From Rosa chinensis (lineage: Eukaryota; Streptophyta; Magnoliopsida; Rosales; Rosaceae), in assembly GCF_002994745.2 (NCBI RefSeq), contig NC_037090.1, forward strand, positions 18,526,001 through 18,590,000: a stretch of DNA of 64,000 nucleotides, given 5' to 3'. The position numbers were made by a program, and so were the translations under genes. The notes beneath the pieces were generated by a model. It did no database searches. It saw nothing but the letters and a program-made list of their open reading frames with translations, and was not told the DNA's origin. Positions 30,747 through 44,811 of this stretch are shown one piece after another (position 1 is the stretch's first letter; each line of letters opens with the position of its first letter).

Positions 30747-33700
30747 CACTACAACAAAAAACCTCATTTGCGAGAAACAAATTCCTCGCTAAAAACAGAC
30801 ATTTCGTCGCGGAAGTACTTCCGCGAGGAAATTCTTTTCGTCTTCAATTCGTCGGAGAATGCTCGTCAAGAAAAGGTTCAGCGACGAAAAAACAATGTCC
30901 TCGTCAAACCCTTTCCGTGATGAAATCTATTTGTCTCGCTGTTATTCTATAGCGACAATTTCTTTCCTCACTCAAACCCATACTTTTTTCTTGTTAAAAA
31001 AATTCAACGATTAGAAAATAGTCGTTAAATATATTTTCTGACATACTAGATTTCATCGCGAAATTAATTATTTCCTCGCCAATGATAACGAAAATTAAAA
31101 AATGTAAATAAATAAATATTTAAACTACTTTTTTCTGCGACGAATTTTCATCGTTATAAGCTTTGGGTGAGGAAGCTTTTTCTCGCTGTAAACTTTTTTT
31201 AGCAAGGATATTTTGTTTCATTGTACCATGTATTCTTTCAGCGAGAAAAAGTTTTCTCGTTAAAGATACTTAACAACGAGGAATATGTTTTCCATCGACG
31301 TTGGAACTACAGTTTTTGGGACGAAAATATTTTCGTCGTTATAAATAGCTTTGGGTGACCAAGTTTTTCTTCGCTATAAATTGTTTTTAGCGAGGAAATT
31401 TTGTTTCTTCGTAAAATGTATCTTCACAATGAGAAAAGGTTTTCTCGATAAAGATACTCAACAATGAGGAATGTGGTTTTCCTCGGTGTATGGACTACAG
31501 TTTTTGGGACAAAAATATTTTCGTCGTTATAAATAGCTCTCAGGTTTTTGGTCGCTAAACCTCATTGACATGCATATATTAGTGAAAATGTTGACAGACA
31601 GCTAACACATTGAACATCGAAAATAAAATATAAATCCGCGAATAAAAAAACAAATAGGCTTTCCAAGGCTTTCAATTTTGGTCTCCATTACACTTGAACA
31701 TTTGTAATGAATAATCTTCAAAAGAACACCTAGCTAACAGAGATAGCACTAAAAGAAACCATATGTGAAGAACCCTAACTATTTGAGAGATGCTACAGTG
31801 CTGCACTTCTGAATTTTACCACCCAGCACCACTCTGCAAATGAAAAGATAAAGAAATATGATTTAATGTTAAGGAGAATGCAACAAAATATACTTTAAGC
31901 AACTTCATTATACAAAGAGGCAACATAAACTTCTGAAAACAAGAAGTAAAAACAAAAAGCAAAAAACACTAGCAACAGCTAGCGATGACAAAATAGTACC
32001 CAGCTCCAACAATTACAGCTCTCAAAAGTTCCATCCTTGTCTCATAGACTCTTAACAAATACTGTATCTGTAAATTTGATAAATAAGGAGGTTCAGGGTT
32101 CAAATATAATTCACTTCATACACTATGCATATTTAGCAGATTTGAAGGTAGGCAACAGAGTTTCCACTGCTTAGGTATTGAAAAGGAGAAAGAGAACTCC
32201 TGACATGTTAAAAAGGACACGATATGATGCTAAAGAAAGATAACAAAATAGTCAATATGAGAATAAGCATTGGACTTACCATATCTGAGGAAAATTGTCC
32301 TGCATTTCCCTTTGCACAATCTCTGTCATTCATGAAGAAGAATACCATAACCCAATTATCATTAGTCACTGAGAATTAACCCACCAAAATACCAAATCAC
32401 CCAAACCACACCAAAATCAGAAATCCAAAAATGCAGGCACCAATTAGAGAGTGAGAATACGAACTGACCTTGTGAAAGTTGAGACCCAACTTGAATCATG
32501 GAACTAAAATATGGTAGCACAGACCCAATTGAAACCCAGAATAACAAAGCAATTGGTGGTGCAGCCGGAGAAAAGCTTGAATCAACAACTCCTTGACCTG
32601 GACTCACAAGAAAACCAGAACAATCTTTGTTAATTTAACACTAGTATGTCACTGCTGTTTTCTCTCAAACACTATGCAATTTTAACATGGATAATAATAT
32701 TGGACAAAAACATGGGGAGATAGGAAGCTTTTTTAGGCCTCTAAAACGTTGCCCTTTCATAAAACGTATCCACAGTGCCACAACGTATTATTGAACAGAA
32801 ATCTTCTAGCTGCAAACAATTTAGACCCTTTCATTGCATAGCCCATCTGATGAACTAGAAAGGATTTGGATTCTCCGGTCAAGATAACTGTTTGCAGCCT
32901 TACAATTAAGGTCACCACAATATACTCTCAAGTAATTGATGTGATCAGATTAATACATTTTTCTGTAGCACACAACGATGAGATAGCCCAGTAACTAAAG
33001 GGAACAACCTTGGACCATTCTATTTAATGCAACCACGGACGGTAACAATAAGAAACTATACCTCTCACGCTTCTTGTCTTCTTCTCATTCATGGCAAGTC
33101 TGTATTAAGAGGCGAAGGCATACCCATCTGTGTAACTATTGATCTTGAATAGTTGCCCTTCAATCTGTGTAACTATTGATCTTCAATTGGGGTGCATTTA
33201 ATTGAAATAAAACCAAATATATAAACCACGACATCTCACATTTAGATTAGCAAAAAATAAAAGACCTTGATTAATCAAGCTATACAAGAATGAGATTCAG
33301 GGAGGAAGAAAGATGAATCTAATCCTACTTACAGATATGAGAGCTTCAAATATGGTAGATTCAGAAAGGGAGCCAGAGACGGAGCTTCAACAGGAGAACG
33401 CCGTCAGAGATGGAATAGTGTGAAAAAGATAGAACTCTATCTAAAGATTAGGTTTTTTATCTTCGTTTATTTTCCTTTGGATCAGCGCCTTTTCTTTTCT
33501 CCCCGCCTTTGATCAAATTTGGGTTTTAAGTCCCGCTTCTCTAATTCTTTTTATTTTTATTTTTCTCTAATCCTCAATTATGCCGTTTATAAAAAATAAA
33601 AAAAATAGAATTAAGGTTTGGGGTTTGGGTTTAGGGTTTAGGGTATAAGGTGTCTATTCACAAAACATATAGCTTAATGATTCGAATGTTTCCTCGTATA

Positions 33701-35621
33701 ATTTATAACTAAATACTTAAATTAAACATAATTTGCATCGTCAAGTATGTATTGCATAATATGTCCAACGTATAATCTCTCAAATTAGTGGTTACATCGT
33801 CAGAATTCTATTTTATAGTGAGTTTCATGTGTGGTCCCTAAAATTGTAAAAAGGAAGACTTCCATTATTGAACAACAATTTATCCACATACATACAATAT
33901 AGGTCATGTAATGAGTTATTGTCATATTATTGTCTATGTGGAATGTAGTGATTCTTATGTAGGAGAGAAACAAAGTAGAGTGAAGCTCATGCAATTGTAG
34001 AAAACTGAAGAGTGAAAATAAGTCATTCATATTAATGTTTACAAACAAACATACCAAATTAGTATCATGAAGGACCATCGATGTTTATTAACTTGTTTAG
34101 TAACTATGAAATCATTCATACAGACACGCCTTATGATTTTAGAAAAGTTCATGATATTCAATCATATTTTGAAAAGCAAAAATATGAATAATGCTCATAT
34201 ATGTGAATAATGAGTGTGAAATCAAATATATCATATAGCACGTTTCACACTTACAAAGGAAAAAAAAACTGATTACAACAAATACGAACACCTAGCACAT
34301 GTGGTTCATTATTAAACTTACTTGTGTATAATATTATTTAAATATTTATTTATCGCAAATCAATCTATTTCTTCATCTCAAATTTTCCTATTATTATTAG
34401 CTGGGTCCTTGAGGTGGTTCGGGTAGCGTAGTAGCAGGGTAGGTCTCTGTTCCTGTAATTAGTCAAGTACTCATATAAAATATAAAAAAAGTCTTACAAA
34501 TGCAACATAAAAATTCCAGGGGAGTTGGTTAAGCAATTGGGTATTGTTGTGGCTATCTAGGGTTTGAGTCCCTTTTGTGAATTAACCAGGCCTTTTTTAT
34601 ATTCATTTTTTTTGCATCCTTTTTATTTAATTGAAACTAACTAACGTTTTCTATTTGAGTATTGTGTGCAAGGTAAGTTTAAAAAAAAGATATGCCCACT
34701 CTTTTCGTTTTTAATACCACAAATTTTTCCCCTGCAAAACCTAGAATGACTAAATAAATAGATCCTCGCTAAATGTATCAGGGGTGAGGAAATCATTCAT
34801 CGCTTAAATGATACTGTTAGCGACGACTGCTCAAATTCGTAGTCATTAAATTTGGCAGGTCTTACTAAATTTTCTGCCAAAACTAATAACGATGAAATCA
34901 TTATTTCCTCGTTAATTGTTTTTTTTTTTTACTAGGAAATTGTTCCTCGTAGAACATAGACTTTTTGCGAGAAAACTATAGCTTTGTCGCCGTTAAATTT
35001 GGCGGGTCTTACACAATTTTCCGCCAAACTAATAACGACGAAATCATTATTTCCTCACTAATTGTTTCTTTTGACGAGGAAATGGTTCCTCGTAGAATAT
35101 AGACTTTTTGCGAGGAAACTATAGTTTTTTCGCCATTGAATTTAGCGGGTTTTATACAATTTTCCGCCAAACTAATAATGAGGAAAGCGTTATTTCCTCG
35201 CTAATTGCTGCATTTGACGAGGAAATGATTCCTCGTAGAACACAAACTTTTAGCGAGGAAAACTAGTTTTGTCGCCCTTGAATTTGGCGGGTCTTACACA
35301 GTTTTCCTCCAAAACAATAACGACAAAATCGTTATTTCCTCACTGAATGCCGTTTTCACGATGAAACAATTTGTCACCTAAGTCTCATATTTCCTCGCTA
35401 ATAACATGACGTTTCGGGAGACCAACTTATGGTCACCTTTAATGATGAACTGAAATATTCGTCGTAGAAAGTGATAAATAGTGAGGAAAATATATTCCTC
35501 GTAGAAAACTTAATAGCATTTAGTGAGGAACTGAAATATTCCTCGTAAAATGTGTCATTTATTGAGGAAAATAAATTCCTCGCAAAAAACTTAGTCGCTA
35601 AAAAGACTTTCTGTTGTAGTG
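30747..35621. mobile_element. Non-autonomous CACTA (En/Spm-type) transposon, copy 2
   Basis: 4875 bp, same ends and AAC duplication (30744-30746 and 35622-35624) as the copy-1 element. Nearly all differences from it are one-base losses in homopolymer runs, plus rare substitutions such as ACGAGG to ACTAGG near 34932. The shared insertion point shows it was duplicated with the unit, not inserted again. Confidence 0.9.
32280..33090 (-). pseudogene. Captured host gene fragment inside CACTA, copy 2
   Basis: The same minus-strand exons as at 16864-17680: 32322-32280 and 32597-32469, with the ATG exon at about 33060-33090. Splice sites and phases are preserved. An intronic homopolymer loss near 32442 lengthens the unspliced frame but does not affect the exons. 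Confidence 0.55.
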
Positions 35622-36117
35622 AACCCTTCCTAGCTCCGGCCACCAGTTTCAGGCCACTTTTCAGGCGACCTCCGTCAACCTTTTTCCGCCCACCTCCGTC
35701 ATCTTTTCCAGCCAAGAATTCCCGCATCTTTTCAAGGTAAACTTTTCTAAAAGTTCCCGTTTTTGAAGTTTTTCAATTCTTCTTCTTTTTCTCGGGGACT
35801 TCCAACATCCTTCTTCTACCCCCCATTCTTCTTCATAGGGGAGACCAATAGCCGAACTGTGGGGTTCGTGCTCACTCCAAGCTTGGAGCTTGTAAAGTCC
35901 TCCAAACTTAGAGTTTGTTGAGAAGAAAAACGATCGACCACATACATCGTTGTTTCGATCTAATCCAAAACCCCTCTTGGAATCGAATTTTCTTGGAAGC
36001 GACTGCGCTCAGAAAATCCCTAATTTCTTGGAAGCGACTAAGCTCAGAAATTTTATAGTTTTTCATGGTAGCCTTTTTCACTCCGAAACTAACCTTATTT
36101 TCTAGTTGTTTTTCAGG

Positions 36118-37140
36118 ATGAATAACCTGAACAAGTTGAGCTTCGCTTCACTAGAGACAACAGGCGCAGGATACCACAAGTGGGTCCGTGATGTGCGCCA
36201 GTATCTTAAGGCTGATGGGATCTTGAGTACGATCCAAGAGCCAATTCAGGACGTGCTTACTCCTCAACAAGCTGTTGCTTTTGAAGATAATAGAGTTACT
36301 AGAGAGGCTAATGAAGCAAAAGCCATCATTCTCATGACAAGGCACATGAATGACCCGCTCCAAAATGAGTACCTCAATGAGGAGGACCCAAGAAAACTAT
36401 GGGTAGAACTCAAGCAGCGTTTTGGCTACTTCCGTGATTCCCTTTTTCCAGACTTAGAAGTGAGATGGCGTAGCCTCCGCTTCTGTGATTTCAAGTCTGT
36501 ACTTGACTACAATTCAGAAGCACTTCGTATCAAGTCTATGATGGAATTATGTGGATAGAAAATCACTGATACGATGTTGATCGAGAAGACTCTCTCCACA
36601 TTCCCCATCTCTGCATTGATGATAGCCAAAAACTATCGGATTGATGTCAATGCTAGACGCATCACAAGATTTCATGAGCTAATTGGCGCCATGAATGTAG
36701 CTGAAAATCACGACAACATACTTGTGAAGAACTATAACTCTAGACCTGTGAGAACCAAGTCAATTCTAGAGTCTAATTATAGTCGCGCCTCCAAGAGAGG
36801 ACGCAAGGAGTGAAATCCTAAGAATAGGGATATTTTTGGACGTTCTGGTCCATATTCTCGCCCTAAAGAGGGAGGAAACTGCCAAGATAGGCGTGCACGG
36901 AACCGTGGAGGTAAACGTGTGAAGAAAGAGAGAGGCCAAGCCTCCGGTTATGGTGGTAACGCCACCAAAGGCAATAACCGTCCTCATAACGCTCCTAGAG
37001 CGCCTCGATCAAGGGAACCTGACCATAATGATGCTTGTCTCAGATGTGGATCAACTGGACATAGGGCAAAAGCATGTAAAGCATCCCAGCAAGTTGCAAA
37101 GCATACAAGATGTATCGTGAAACAAGGGAGGCAAACTAAA
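36118..37140 (+). pseudogene. Copia gag, broken by stops, copy 2
   Basis: Same gag pseudogene as at 20713-21735, with the same TAG (36556-36558) and TGA (36811-36813). A one-base loss in an A-run just after the zinc knuckle (near 37100) shifts the last 16 codons relative to copies 1 and 3, probably a sequencing artefact. Confidence 0.75.
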
Positions 37141-37539
37141 TAGAACAAGAAGATCAAGATGGCGATCTCGATCTAAGGGTGGAAGACTACAAGGATCAAG
37201 ACCCAGAAACTGGCCATTTTGATTAAGTTTTTTATTTTCCAAGAGATATAGGCAATTGCCATATTATAGTAGATGCCAATGGTATTAGTCTTCCTTCAAA
37301 GAGGCGTACTCAATGTAAGTGTGATGTTTAGGAAGGTTTTGAGATAAGTAGTACTTAAGTGAGCTTTGCTCCACCAACATCTCTCTACTCACCTGGTCAC
37401 ATTTGCATTGAAATTACCAAAAGGAGTTAGACGACTACCATTGTTTTGCATTAGCTAGTTTATTGGATTAGATTCTTTTTGGCTAAAGAAACGATAATGT
37501 AATTCCGTTTGGCTTATTAATAAAAGTTGAGTGCTTTTC

Positions 37540-37553
37540 TTTGGCTTATTAAG
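37540..37553. other. Tandem-unit junction 2 with templated filler
   Basis: Identical to junction 1 at 22137-22150, 15403 bp away, so both arose from a single rearrangement followed by amplification. Confidence 0.75.
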
Positions 37554-38920
37554 AAAAGAAAGATCTGCTAAGGAAGTACAAGTTGGAAGACAATAAGGTA
37601 ACTATTTGCTGATATGGAGGTAACTATGTTCAAGGATAATCTTTAAATAGTTAAGTTTGTCTTGATTGAGTATGGAGGTCACCTGAACACTAATGTACAT
37701 GCTTGGTAAAAAAATGTGGACCGTCTTTCCTTCTGGCCCATAGAGAATGATATTTAACGGGGAGTGGAAATAATTACCTCACCTGAAAGGTAGAACGAAT
37801 TTAAAATTCCATGTCATATGAGGGGGAAATCACTACTTCAACTGATGGTGGGGCAGCTAGGGATATTTTAGGCTTGCCATATTTTCTGTGTTTCAAACTT
37901 CTATGCCATAATCTGTTAATGTTTAGTCTTGAATGAGTAAAACAATAGGGAACCAAGTGAGTTCATGTGACATCTTGATCCTTGATTGTTGTTTCTTTAG
38001 AAGTGCTCTACTCTATTTGTTAGCAGTATAGAATTCAATCTCTCTTTTTCTCACAGACTGTTTGTAGCATGGAAAGCTTATTTCTCTTTTGAAAGTCCAT
38101 CCAATCCTAAAGCAACTTTACCTAAAGCTGGTCACTAGTAAATCTACAAGTAATTAGTGAATTTGCACTTGTCTTTATTTTCACATGGATTCTTAGAAAC
38201 AATTTTTGGCTGAATGAATTGGATTCTCAGTGTTATATATATCTTAGAGTATAGGGTAATGAAGCGTCATTGAGGAAGGGTATTTGTGGGTTAAGATAGA
38301 ACAGATTTGAATGCAGTGTAACTTAATTGATCATCATCCCTTTTTATTCTAGAAATGAATGGCATAACTAGCATTTGTTCCATTTAAATCTTTGGAGAAG
38401 GGCAGAATATAGAAGCAAGATAGTCTCATCCTAACTAGATCGAACTGTCACATAACTTGAGGCCATAAAGATTTTGTTGTCATGTTGCTGATTGCATTTA
38501 ACTAACTAATCTAAAGGAGCTTGAAGAATTTGAAGCCACAATTTTGTGTAGCTGTGAAATCTGATACTGTAGTAAACACAAGGTTATTGCAGTAAGTAAT
38601 GGCAATGACTGTTAATTGGGTGATGAAAATAGGCAGCTGTACTTTGCCACCTCTTTATCCTATGTATGTTTCATGAAAATATTGAAGGTAGAAGTTCTGC
38701 TGAAGACATGATTAAACTGGATTCTATATTTCTTTGTATTCATGCAACAATTCTAATTTGGTTGATTAAATTACTGAACCAATTGATTCTTATGTTTCTT
38801 CCCCAGCTCCCTATGCATTTGCACGCTACTATGGATTGGAGAAGGGACAGCTATGTGGTAAAGATTACTTACCATGGTGGAGCTGTTGGTGCCCTCAAAA
38901 CTTACCATTGCATTGTCTGA
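37553..38920 (+). pseudogene. RPB5/NRPE5-like 3' gene fragment, between copies 2 and 3
   Basis: Same as 22150-23518: exon end 37553-37597 with a GTAACT donor, last exon 38807-38920 ending TGA. The same internal frame breaks are present, so the decay predates the amplification. One T fewer near 38046 in the intron. Confidence 0.65.
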
Positions 38921-39436
38921 TCCTTCTGAAAGATTTATTGTATGCCACTTTATGCAGTGATGGCATACAAAAAAGAAGTTAACATCATAGATAGGTTTTT
39001 CACCAGATACAAAAGCAGGTTTTGATTTGATGAAGTTGTTTAGTTTGCGGGTTAACAAGTTTGAAGATATCTACATAGATATTGCTATTTGTAGCACCTA
39101 CTTTTCGTGGGTCTTGCTTTTGATTCTTGAATGACATGTCGCTGCAGATGAGACCTGCAGGTTTGCTTTCCTTATGTTTTTGCACAGTGTTGCGATGAAG
39201 CGAGGAGTCTTCTCTTTCATATTGTAGTAAACAAACCCATCAATAATAGTTAACTCGGATACTTCCACATTCTTCTGGACACCATATTCTTCTAGACTTG
39301 CAACGTTATTTTTTCTTCTTCTCAAAGTCTTGTTCTTTTACTTGTCAAAAGCACTCAACAAAATTATAGGAATAAGGACCCCATCTAAAAATGAACCTGT
39401 AAATTTTTGGTCTCAACATCAATATAGGCCCAAAGT
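38921..39436. other. Unrecognised segment downstream of the RPB5-like fragment, copy 3
   Basis: Same as 23519-24034, including the 75-codon minus frame at 39098-39325. No function assigned. Confidence 0.4.
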
Positions 39437-39541
39437 TTTTTTTGGTTAGTAGGAAAGCGTGTGACTAGGCCCAGACCCTTTTTGGTCAGTACGAAAGCGT
39501 GTGACTAGGTCCAGACCTTTTTGGTTAGTAAGAAAGCGTGT
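39437..39541 (+). repeat. Short tandem repeats of about 40 bp, copy 3 (empty viral site)
   Basis: Same three uninterrupted units as at 24035-24139. Confidence 0.75.
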
Positions 39542-39645
39542 TGTCAATGCATACTCGGTGAAAACCAGTCTCTCTTTGCTATAAGAATTGTGTATCAGTG
39601 GGTGAGGGCTTCTTTGTGAGAGATAGAGAGAGAGAGAGAGAGAGA

Positions 39646-41251
39646 ATGGAGAATGGTATCACAATGGTAGAGCTAACTGATGCCGATCAGGAACGAGTGG
39701 TGATCGATATTGAGTTATTGACGAATCTGTAGCTGCCATGCAAAGGCGCCTACAGGAAAGGAGATGCGGAAGTCGGAGAGCATCAATATATATGGTCAAC
39801 TTTAGTTCAGTTGTCTGCATATACAGAGTTCCTGAAAGCCTTGTGGGAATCAGTCCAAAAGCTATTAGGCCTGAAAAGGTCTCCATCGGACCTTATCACC
39901 ACAGCAAGAGCAAGGAATCTGAAGAGACCAAAATGAAGTATTTTGAAGCTTTTCTCTCTAGAAAAAAGAGAGATGGTAGTGCTGGACCTGATCTAAGTAC
40001 CTTGTTTAAAGCCGCGAGAAATATGGAGGCAGAAGCAAGAAGATGCTATGATGATCAGGCCATCGCTATGTCAAGCGCGGAGTTTGTTGCAATGATGGTA
40101 CTTGATGGGTGCTTTATCATTGAGCTTTTCCTACAAGACCAAGAGGACAAACTCAAAGATGTTAAAGAGAAGGACCGCCTGGTTATGGACCTCCTCAAGC
40201 TTGAAAACCAACTGCCTTTCTTCGTCCTTGAAAGACTATTTAGCCTGTCCGGTGATTCATCTGCACCAGGTGATTCTCTAGCCTTGCTTGCCTTGAAGTT
40301 CTTCAATGTTTATGATCACAAAGTCCTGGATGATGTTAAACACTTGTTACACTTGTTTCACTCAAGCTTCCGTACCCCTTTATTATTAGAACGAGATAAT
40401 ACTCGATATCAGCTCTCTAATATTAGAAGCCGCTGCGTAGACTTACTTGGGGAAGCTGATGATGTAATGATTGCATATGTAACGACATGCCTATCAATCG
40501 ACAGCCCAGCGACCGCAATGAGGTGCTTCCGTGCTTACTTGCAACCCCTTTTCTATTTGTTTGGGGGATCCTTGCATTCCTTTATCGTCTTCTAAGGTTA
40601 GTCGGTTCGATCCTTTTCTTCTTTGTTTGGTGGAACGTGGATAACGTTCAAAGATTCCTTCACCCCACAGGTCAGGAGCATCGTCCTTTCTCCGATTCAA
40701 TACAATGTGCCACACAACTAAGACCCTCCGGGATCATTTTCAAGCCACTCCTAGCAGAAAGCTTCTTAACTATCGATTACCACAAACGGGTACTGCAAAT
40801 ACCACCCATAACCATCAACGATATCACTATTACTATCTTCATCAACAGCATAGCCTTAGAACAATGTTGCCCACACAAGACTGGTTCTTTATTTACCACT
40901 TACATTGCCTTCATGAGCTCTCTCATCAATACCCCTAGAGACGTCGCATTGCTTTCTGGTAACGGGATTATCATTACCAGCTTCTCACACAACGACCATA
41001 GCATAGCTGACCTGTTGAACAAGTTAGGGAAAACAGTTTATTTCGACAAGGATTGCTACCTCTCCAAGCAATTCAGAGACGTGGAGGCTTATTACAACAG
41101 CCATTGGGGTACTTTTCTACGAACTTATTTTAGCGCCCCATGGTCCTTCATTTCAGTTGTCTCAGCCTGCATTCTTCTTTTGCTGGCCGCAGCTCAAACA
41201 GTTGTGTCTATCTTGAGCTATATCAAACAAATGTCGGACAAGGGAAAATAA
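39646..41251 (+). CDS. DUF247 (UPF0481) gene, copy 3, frame interrupted
   Basis: Same as copy 2: first ATG 39646, TAG 39730-39732, alternative Met 39738, frame change between about 40460 and 40675, C-terminal stop at 41249-41251. A hydrophobic C-terminal segment after PWSFIS suggests a membrane anchor. The upstream DNA is native. Confidence 0.75.
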
Positions 41252-42012
41252 TCGCGAGGCAAATCCATAGGCTAGAATTAGATCAAGCGAGCCTTTTGTC
41301 TTTGTATGTAACTATGTATGTTGTTGTTGTTGTTGTTTTGTTCTACCAATAGTTTATATATTATAAGTGCAAATTTTTCACAAAGGCAAGTTTGATTCAA
41401 AAATTTTCCTCGCAACCTTTGTTCGATTCCCCTTAAAAGCAATTCATGCCTGTTTTCTTTACTGTTTCCGCATTTTCTTCTCCTTTTTTTTTGTTTTTTT
41501 TTTGTCAATGTGTGCTTCTGTACATACTTCCAATATTAGCATTTGGACTTATTCTCAAAATTTTGCCTTTAAACTTCCAAATTTATCCTCCTCCTTATTT
41601 CTCTTTTCACCTCATCATCTTGAATCAGTTGCGATCCCCAAAAACTCTATAAACGTTCAAGTATTGACTACAACTTGAGCACAATTTTGGTTAAAACTTG
41701 AATAGTACCTTGGAACCGGAGGTTTGATTTCAGTGGAGAATATAGTTATTTAGTTCAGTTTCTCTTTGCCCCATGACTATGTTTAGAGATATATATTCAT
41801 CTGATCTTCGGTCCTCTCCTTCCTTAAGCACATCTCATGTAATTCTATTACCATTGCCACCATAAGAATCTATATAATTATATCATCTTGTTATTGGAAA
41901 TCAATACCTTTCCAATATTGGTAAACAATATCCATAACCATATGATGACGAATCCATGAAATATAATAGAGATCTAAATATGAGATTATTGTATTGAATC
42001 TTAAGGTTCTTA
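41252..42012. other. 3' flank of DUF247 copy 3, no gene seen
   Basis: Same as 10420-11180. Confidence 0.5.
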
Positions 42013-44811
42013 GAGCATTTTTAGCAGATTCTCTATTTTAGCTCCTTAGCTATTTTAGAGAGCATGTTTAGTTTTTTATCTATTTTAGTAGCTGCACCAG
42101 ACTCCTAAGTGACTCTCCATTATAACTTTTAGCTATCTCGCTCCTAAATATAGAGAGCAAGATGAGGCTCTCTATAATTTAAAACATTCATTTTGAGTTA
42201 TTTTATTCAAATTATAAATACATTTAATGTTACGCCCCGTATTCGATTTATCCTTTATCTGTGTCTAAGTGAATTACTTTATGTTTTACCGTCCTTGGTT
42301 TTAGTTTTTATCATTTAGGGGGTGCTAAAAGTTAACGTTTGATGGGTTAACAATTTGAGAAAATTTCCTTCACAGAAGTTGTAGGGGACGTTTAATCGAG
42401 TCTGTGGACATGTAGTATGCTTAAATCGGAGTTCGTATGTAAAAGTTATGGCTTAAAACGTGAAAGTTACTGTTCATGGTAATTTTATATATATATATAT
42501 AGGGAAATTACTGTTGGTAGATTTCCATTTTCGGAAATCCACCCCAGCTCGGTAACTCTCTCTCCTTCCCCGAGCTCTCTCTTCCCTTCGGCCTCTCTGT
42601 GATTTCCAGCCAACCTCCTTTTTCCGGCCACCCAAACGACAAACCCAGGGCATAGGACGACGATCCTCCTTCCCCTTAATTGACACGCCTACAATGGTGA
42701 TTCACAATGATTTGGCCGGAATTTTGCAAATCGGGCTTCCAAACTTTACTGTAGCAGTCGGCGTTAATCGTCGATTTCTTCCAATTCCGGCCATCTCCGG
42801 CCACAAAACCATGCATAGGAGAGGCGCCTCGAGCCATTTGTCATTTCCCCTCAAGCTTCTAGCTTCAATTCGTGGTGTAGAGAGCGAATCGAAGAATTTC
42901 AAATCCTAGGGTTCTTGAACTTTCTGGAAATTTTCACCGGCCAAATTGGAGCTCTTCAAGGTAAAATTAATTGGAACTTGTTGTAGTTGAGAAAGAGGTT
43001 GGGTTTGTTGAGTAGATTGTGCTGTCAAATTTTGGTGGCCATCAGAGGTGTTTTGCCTGCGGCGCGTGTAGCTCACGTGCCGCCACTATAGGCGGCGTGT
43101 AGGATGGAGTTTTGGTTTCTATTTTTAGCTAGTTAAAATGTACATGAGTTGTGGAGGTTGTAAATGTGACTTTGGTGTAGTTTGGATGGAATCGGAGTTG
43201 GGTTTAAGAAGATGTTTAGAAATTCCGTTATCTAATTATCGTAAATTTAAATTCCCGTCCCGTAATTATAATTTATGCGAGTGTTATTGTTACAGGACGA
43301 GAGGAGTCTCCATCCGAGGAGAATACTGATCGACGACAGGATTAGTTAATATTGTGAGTGGACTTTGTTTTAAATTTTGATGCATGCACTTATTTTCCGG
43401 AATGACGAATGATTGTCTTTTTTTATATATCATATTTCTTATCGAATATAATATTCAATTTGGATCATAAATTTTAGCATCGTTCCCGTATGGTTTCGAA
43501 TATGAATGGTCATGCTCAGACTTAAACTTTTGAATATTTTTGGGGAACATAATTTATTTTTTGGGAGATTGAATTTTTTTAAATTATATGTTTTTTGCCG
43601 ATTTTTAGTCATTTATTATCGCTCGGCTATTCTTTATGAAATTGAGAATATTTTGGCGTGCGGGGTCACGTCATTGAAATATGTTGGGAAGCCTTACGGA
43701 TTTACTATTTTGAATATTTTCCTCACCATACTCGGGTCATTCGATTAGGTCTCCTCCTCACTTACTTTGTGTTTGTGAGTGGCAGTTGAGATAGCTTATT
43801 CTCCTCCTCACGTGGGTGGTAGTCGAGGTTATTAGTTCTCTTCCTCACACAATCTATGTGTGAGTGGCAGTCGAGGGTAGGTGGAGCCTGAGGGGCTTAT
43901 TTACCCGTATGGTGAAATCTTTTCCCCATATTATCTATTTATTTTCTTTAACCAGCGAGGCTGGATTATTTTCATTTTCTCACGCTTCTTTGAAGTTTAT
44001 GAATTGATTAAAATTTCCAAACCTTGCATGCATCGGAAAGTTATTTTTCCAAACTGAATTGTGGGAAAGTATCAACTCTTTAATTTCTTTTCTTATGATA
44101 TATCTATCTAACTTTTTGTCCACTCATGCTAACGTGTTTTCAATACTTTCCCCCTGGGCCCTTCGGTTTCAAATGCCCAGTTTTCAGAGTTGCTGCTTGG
44201 CGTACTAGGAGCGAGCCATAGTGACCACACCAGTTTCCCGCTATCTCACATTGTAGGTTACCTGTTTAACCTACTGAACTTTATATTAATTTCGGTGTTA
44301 GTCTGCTCTGATTACTAGGGGATTTGTGACCCGGACTTGTAATGAGTTGTATTTGAGGTCTATGACCTAACTTTCGTGAATTGTTGTAGTTAAAGTTATG
44401 AAGCTTTGTTGGACTTAAGCTTTTGAATTATTATTTCTATCTTTAAGTTTGAGTTGGTTGGATTATGGGAGCAGGGTGGCTCCAGAAGGACATGGTTGGG
44501 ATATTAGAAGTGTATTAGTTTTTCTTACAGGTTTGGGTTACCTACTTTTAAGGAAGGTTTTGCCGAAATTTCGGTAAAATTTTCTTTAAAAGTGGGTCCC
44601 GCAGGGCCACTTCAGATTTCAGGAGAAAATCCGGGGCGGGCCCTGTCATTTAAACTATTTAATTTTCATTTTAAAAGTAATATAAATTCAAAATTAGCTA
44701 AAATAGAGAGCATTGATACAAACGTATTTCTAAAGTGACTAGCTAAAATAACTTTTTAGCTATTTTGGCTAAAATTTGACTAAAAAATAGTTAGCATTGC
44801 TAAAGATGCTC
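42013..44811. mobile_element. MITE-like element split by a solo LTR, copy 3
   Basis: Same inverted ends as at 11181-13986. Confidence 0.55.
42228..44648. mobile_element. Solo LTR (probably Ty3/gypsy), copy 3
   Basis: 2421 bp with TTTAA at 42223-42227 and 44649-44653. Carries private differences such as a lost T near 43708 and CAGGAG for CATGAG near 44622. Confidence 0.8.

Larger units (their letters stand above)
30066..37542 (+). mobile_element. Truncated Ty1/copia element, copy 2, with nested CACTA
   Basis: 5' LTR 30066-30284, CTGCC-rich leader at about 30460-30746, CACTA, broken gag, truncated at 37542 and joined to the RPB5-like fragment of copy 3. Its sequence changes affinity from copy 3 to copy 1 inside the leader, between 30441 and 30591. 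Confidence 0.85.
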
